Assembly (NCBI GenBank): GCA_016794075.1
Contig: JAEUKU010000297.1
Span: 1 to 9,408, forward strand
Source: Rhodospirillaceae bacterium
GTDB lineage: Bacteria; Pseudomonadota; Alphaproteobacteria; Dongiales; Dongiaceae
Reading direction: 5' to 3'
DNA length: 9,408 nucleotides
Program-made: the position numbers and the translations under genes
Part shown: positions 6,109 through 9,408 of the stretch, one piece after another
Layout: the number at the start of each line of letters is the position of its first letter
Numbering within the stretch: the stretch's first letter is position 1
Notes under the pieces: model-generated
Database searches by the model: none
What the model was told of the DNA's origin: nothing
What the model saw: only the letters and a program-made list of their open reading frames with translations

Positions 6109-7563
6109 TCAGGCTGGCTGGGCGAGCAGCGACAATTGCCCCGCGACCATGCCGCCCTCGTGGTCGGTCAGCGCGGTCGGGTAGTCGCCGGTGAAGCAGG
6201 CGTCGCAGAATTGCGGCCGCTTGTCGTCGCGGCCGGGATGGCCCATGGCGCGATAGAGGCCGTCGATGGAGATGAAGGCGAGGCTGTCGGCGCCGATGAA
6301 CTCGGCCATCTCCTGCACGCTGTATTTCGCCGCCAGCAGCTTCTGCCGCGACGGCGTGTCGATGCCGTAGAAGCAGGGATGCGCGGTCGGCGGCGAGGAG
6401 ATGCGCATATGCACCTCGGTCGCGCCGGCGTTGCGCATCATCTCGACGATCTTCTTCGAGGTGGTGCCGCGCACGATGCTGTCGTCGACCAGCACGATGC
6501 GCTTGCCCTCGACATGGGCGCGGTTGGCGTTGTGCTTCAGCTTGACGCCCAGATGGCGGATCTGGTCGGTCGGCTCGATGAAGGTGCGCCCGACATAGTG
6601 GTTGCGGATGATGCCGTATTCGAACGGGATGCCGGAGGCCGAGGCATAGCCGAGCGCGGCCGGCACGCCGGAATCCGGCACCGGGATGACCACGTCGGCC
6701 GGCGCCGGCGATTCCTTGGCCAGCTCCGCGCCGATGCGCTTGCGCGCGTCATAGATGCTCTTGCCTTCCATGACCGAATCCGGCCGGGCGAAATAGATGT
6801 ATTCGAAGACGCAGAAGCGCTTCGGCGCCGGGCTGAACGGCTTCATCGAGGTGACGCCGCGCTTGTCCAGGATGATCAGCTCGCCCGCCTCGACGTCGCG
6901 CACGAATTCGGCGCCCATGATGTCGAGGGCGCAGGTCTCCGAGGCGAGGATCCAGCCGTCGCCGCGCTTGCCCAGCACCAGCGGCCGCACGCCCAGCGAA
7001 TCGCGCACGCCGATCACCATGTCCTGGGCGATGCAGATCAGCGAATAGGCGCCCTCGACCTGGTGCAGCGCGTTGATCAGGCGATCGATGACGTTGCCGC
7101 GCAGATGCGTCGCCATCAAATGCAGGATGACTTCGGTGTCGCTGGTCGACTGGAACATCGAGCCGCGCTTGACCAGCTCCTGGCGGATCATCTGCGCGTT
7201 GGTCAGGTTGCCGTTATGGCCGAGGGCGAAGCCGCCGAAGTGGAGATCGCCATACAGAGGCTGCACATTCCGCAGCGAGTTCTCGCCGGTGGTGGAATAG
7301 CGCACATGGCCGATCGCCGCTTGACCGGTCAGCTTGCCCATGATGGAGGCTTGCGCGAAATTGTCGGCGACATGGCCCATGGCGCGGTGGGCGTTGAAGC
7401 CGTCCTCGCCATAGGCGACGATGCCGGCGGCCTCTTGTCCACGATGCTGCAAAGCGTGCAGGCCGAGGGCGCAGTGGGTCGCGGCCTCCTCGACCCCGTA
7501 GATCCCGACAATGCCGCACTCTTCCTTCAGATGATCGTCATCGAAAGGATGGGTCGTCAGCAT
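6109..7563 (-). CDS. purF: Amidophosphoribosyltransferase (glutamine PRPP amidotransferase)
   Basis: PurF makes 5-phosphoribosylamine from PRPP and glutamine, the first committed step of purine synthesis. The 484-residue protein starts with a 15-residue propeptide, which is removed to expose the catalytic Cys16 (CGIVGIYG). The N-terminal Ntn glutaminase domain shows HRGQEAAGI (40-48) and GHNGNL (115-120). The phosphoribosyltransferase domain has the PRPP loop VLVDDSIVRGTTS (357-369). Cysteines 251, 397, 453 and 456 match the ligands of the 4Fe-4S cluster in the B. subtilis-type enzyme, so this is the propeptide-processed, iron-sulfur form and not the E. coli type. The ATG at 7561-7563 has AGGA 10 nt upstream (7574-7577). 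It lies 22 nt after cvpA and 10 nt before the SDR gene. The protein looks full length and intact. Confidence 0.97.
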   Translation of the reverse strand: MLTTHPFDDDHLKEECGIVGIYGVEEAATHCALGLHALQHRGQEAAGIVAYGEDGFNAHRAMGHVADNFAQASIMGKLTGQAAIGHVRYSTTGENSLRNVQPLYGDLHFGGFALGHNGNLTNAQMIRQELVKRGSMFQSTSDTEVILHLMATHLRGNVIDRLINALHQVEGAYSLICIAQDMVIGVRDSLGVRPLVLGKRGDGWILASETCALDIMGAEFVRDVEAGELIILDKRGVTSMKPFSPAPKRFCVFEYIYFARPDSVMEGKSIYDARKRIGAELAKESPAPADVVIPVPDSGVPAALGYASASGIPFEYGIIRNHYVGRTFIEPTDQIRHLGVKLKHNANRAHVEGKRIVLVDDSIVRGTTSKKIVEMMRNAGATEVHMRISSPPTAHPCFYGIDTPSRQKLLAAKYSVQEMAEFIGADSLAFISIDGLYRAMGHPGRDDKRPQFCDACFTGDYPTALTDHEGGMVAGQLSLLAQPA

Positions 7564-7585
7564 CGGCCCGCGTTCCTATTTCAGG

Positions 7586-8308
7586 TTAGTGCGACTGGCC
7601 CTGGAGCAGGCGCTGCAGGTCCCTACGCTCGGCGTCCTTATACCCCGATCCGCCGTCTTGTCCATCGGCATTTCCCGCATCGCTGCCTTGCGTCCAGGCG
7701 CTGTTCTGCCCCGACTCGAGGCCGGATTCCGAGGCGTTTCCGGGACTTATGCTCTGCAGGTTGTCGTTGATGGTTTCGCCCTGTTCCAGCCCCTGATCGA
7801 TGATCTGGTCGGTCTTCTCCTTGACCTCGGCGGGCACCAGCGCGGTGAGGATTTCCGCCGCCTGGGCGGCATAGGGTTCGGCCCGCGCCTCCTGCACGAC
7901 CTGCGGCCAGTCGGAACGATTCGGCAGCACGTAGACCAGGAGGATATGGGCGACCGCCACCACCACGGCGCCACGAACGAGGCCGAAGACCAGGCCGAGC
8001 GACTTGTCGAGCGGACCCAGGAAACTGGTGGGGATCCGCGACACCACCAGATGGTTGATGATGCCGAGCACGATCAGCGAGACAGTGAACACCGCCACCC
8101 CGGCCGCGATGTCGGCGAAGAGCGGATCGGCTATCTGCTTGTGCGCGAAGTCGCGCACCTGCGGCACGCGGACGAAGACCAGGTACGTGACGATGACGGC
8201 GCCGACCCAGCCGAACATCGACAGCACTTCCTTCACCAGGCCCCGGCCCATGGCGAGCAGCGCCGAAAGCGCGATCACCGTCAGCACGCCGATATCGACA
8301 TAGTTCAC
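7586..8308 (-). CDS. cvpA: CvpA family membrane protein
   Basis: CvpA is an inner-membrane protein linked to colicin V production and envelope stress in enterobacteria; its biochemical role is not settled. From the chosen start the protein is 240 residues with four predicted membrane helices (about 4-20, 29-46, 66-88 and 104-128). The family pattern GRG-VKEVLSMFGW appears at 21-34. From about residue 188 the tail is hydrophilic and low in complexity, rich in Gly, Ser, Asp and Gln, ending with a short basic stretch. The start GTG at 8306-8308 is preferred because GGAG (8317-8320) lies 8 nt upstream and the protein then begins MNYVDI, as CvpA proteins commonly do. A GTG at 8315-8317 is the alternative but has no properly spaced site. 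It lies between radA and purF; adjacency to purF is also known in E. coli. Confidence 0.9.
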   Translation of the reverse strand: MNYVDIGVLTVIALSALLAMGRGLVKEVLSMFGWVGAVIVTYLVFVRVPQVRDFAHKQIADPLFADIAAGVAVFTVSLIVLGIINHLVVSRIPTSFLGPLDKSLGLVFGLVRGAVVVAVAHILLVYVLPNRSDWPQVVQEARAEPYAAQAAEILTALVPAEVKEKTDQIIDQGLEQGETINDNLQSISPGNASESGLESGQNSAWTQGSDAGNADGQDGGSGYKDAERRDLQRLLQGQSH

Positions 8309-8334
8309 GTCTGGCACTCCACGCTGCTGCCCGG

Positions 8335-9408
<1,074 letters not shown>

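Noticed and set aside
6031..7770. 579-codon open frame on the + strand opposite purF
   Set aside because: It mirrors purF codon structure in GC-rich DNA, has a His/Asp/Ala/Arg-rich composition with no recognisable domain, and purF on the other strand is unmistakable.

Overview
This is a GC-rich chromosomal window with GTG starts, 4-nt gene overlaps and short spacers. The order radA-cvpA-purF-SDR and the protein sequences suggest an alphaproteobacterium, probably of the Rhodospirillales. That placement is inference; no rRNA or other marker gene is present. I see no tRNA, CRISPR array, insertion sequence or prophage gene.

Layout. The left end (1-1650, + strand) holds the 3' end of der (GTPase EngA) and then a divergent MgtE-family transporter. 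A 108-bp leader between them contains two adjacent hairpins, and the second one buries the transporter's Shine-Dalgarno. All other genes lie on the minus strand and converge on the transporter at about 1651-1780, where a weak hairpin may end transcription. Read in the direction of transcription from the right edge, the first block is radA (5' end outside the window), cvpA, purF, an SDR oxidoreductase and an isochorismatase-family hydrolase. Their spacers are 26, 22, 10 and 5 nt, so this is probably one long operon joining housekeeping genes to two small-molecule enzymes.

A 109-bp gap, AT-rich next to the block and unlike the rest of the window, carries an inverted repeat with 9-bp arms that overlaps the isochorismatase stop codon and touches a possible -35 box. 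Downstream is a second, tight operon: a double-cupin protein made by internal duplication, a long TIM-barrel isomerase/epimerase-like protein, and a HisN/inositol-monophosphatase-type phosphatase that overlaps it by 4 nt (GTGA).

How they fit together. Der (ribosome assembly), RadA (recombination), CvpA (membrane protein) and PurF (first step of purine synthesis) are housekeeping. The cupin/TIM-barrel/phosphatase set looks like a small metabolic module of unknown substrate under its own control. It and the transporter leader are the parts most worth a second look. No gene-free stretch exceeds 300 bases.
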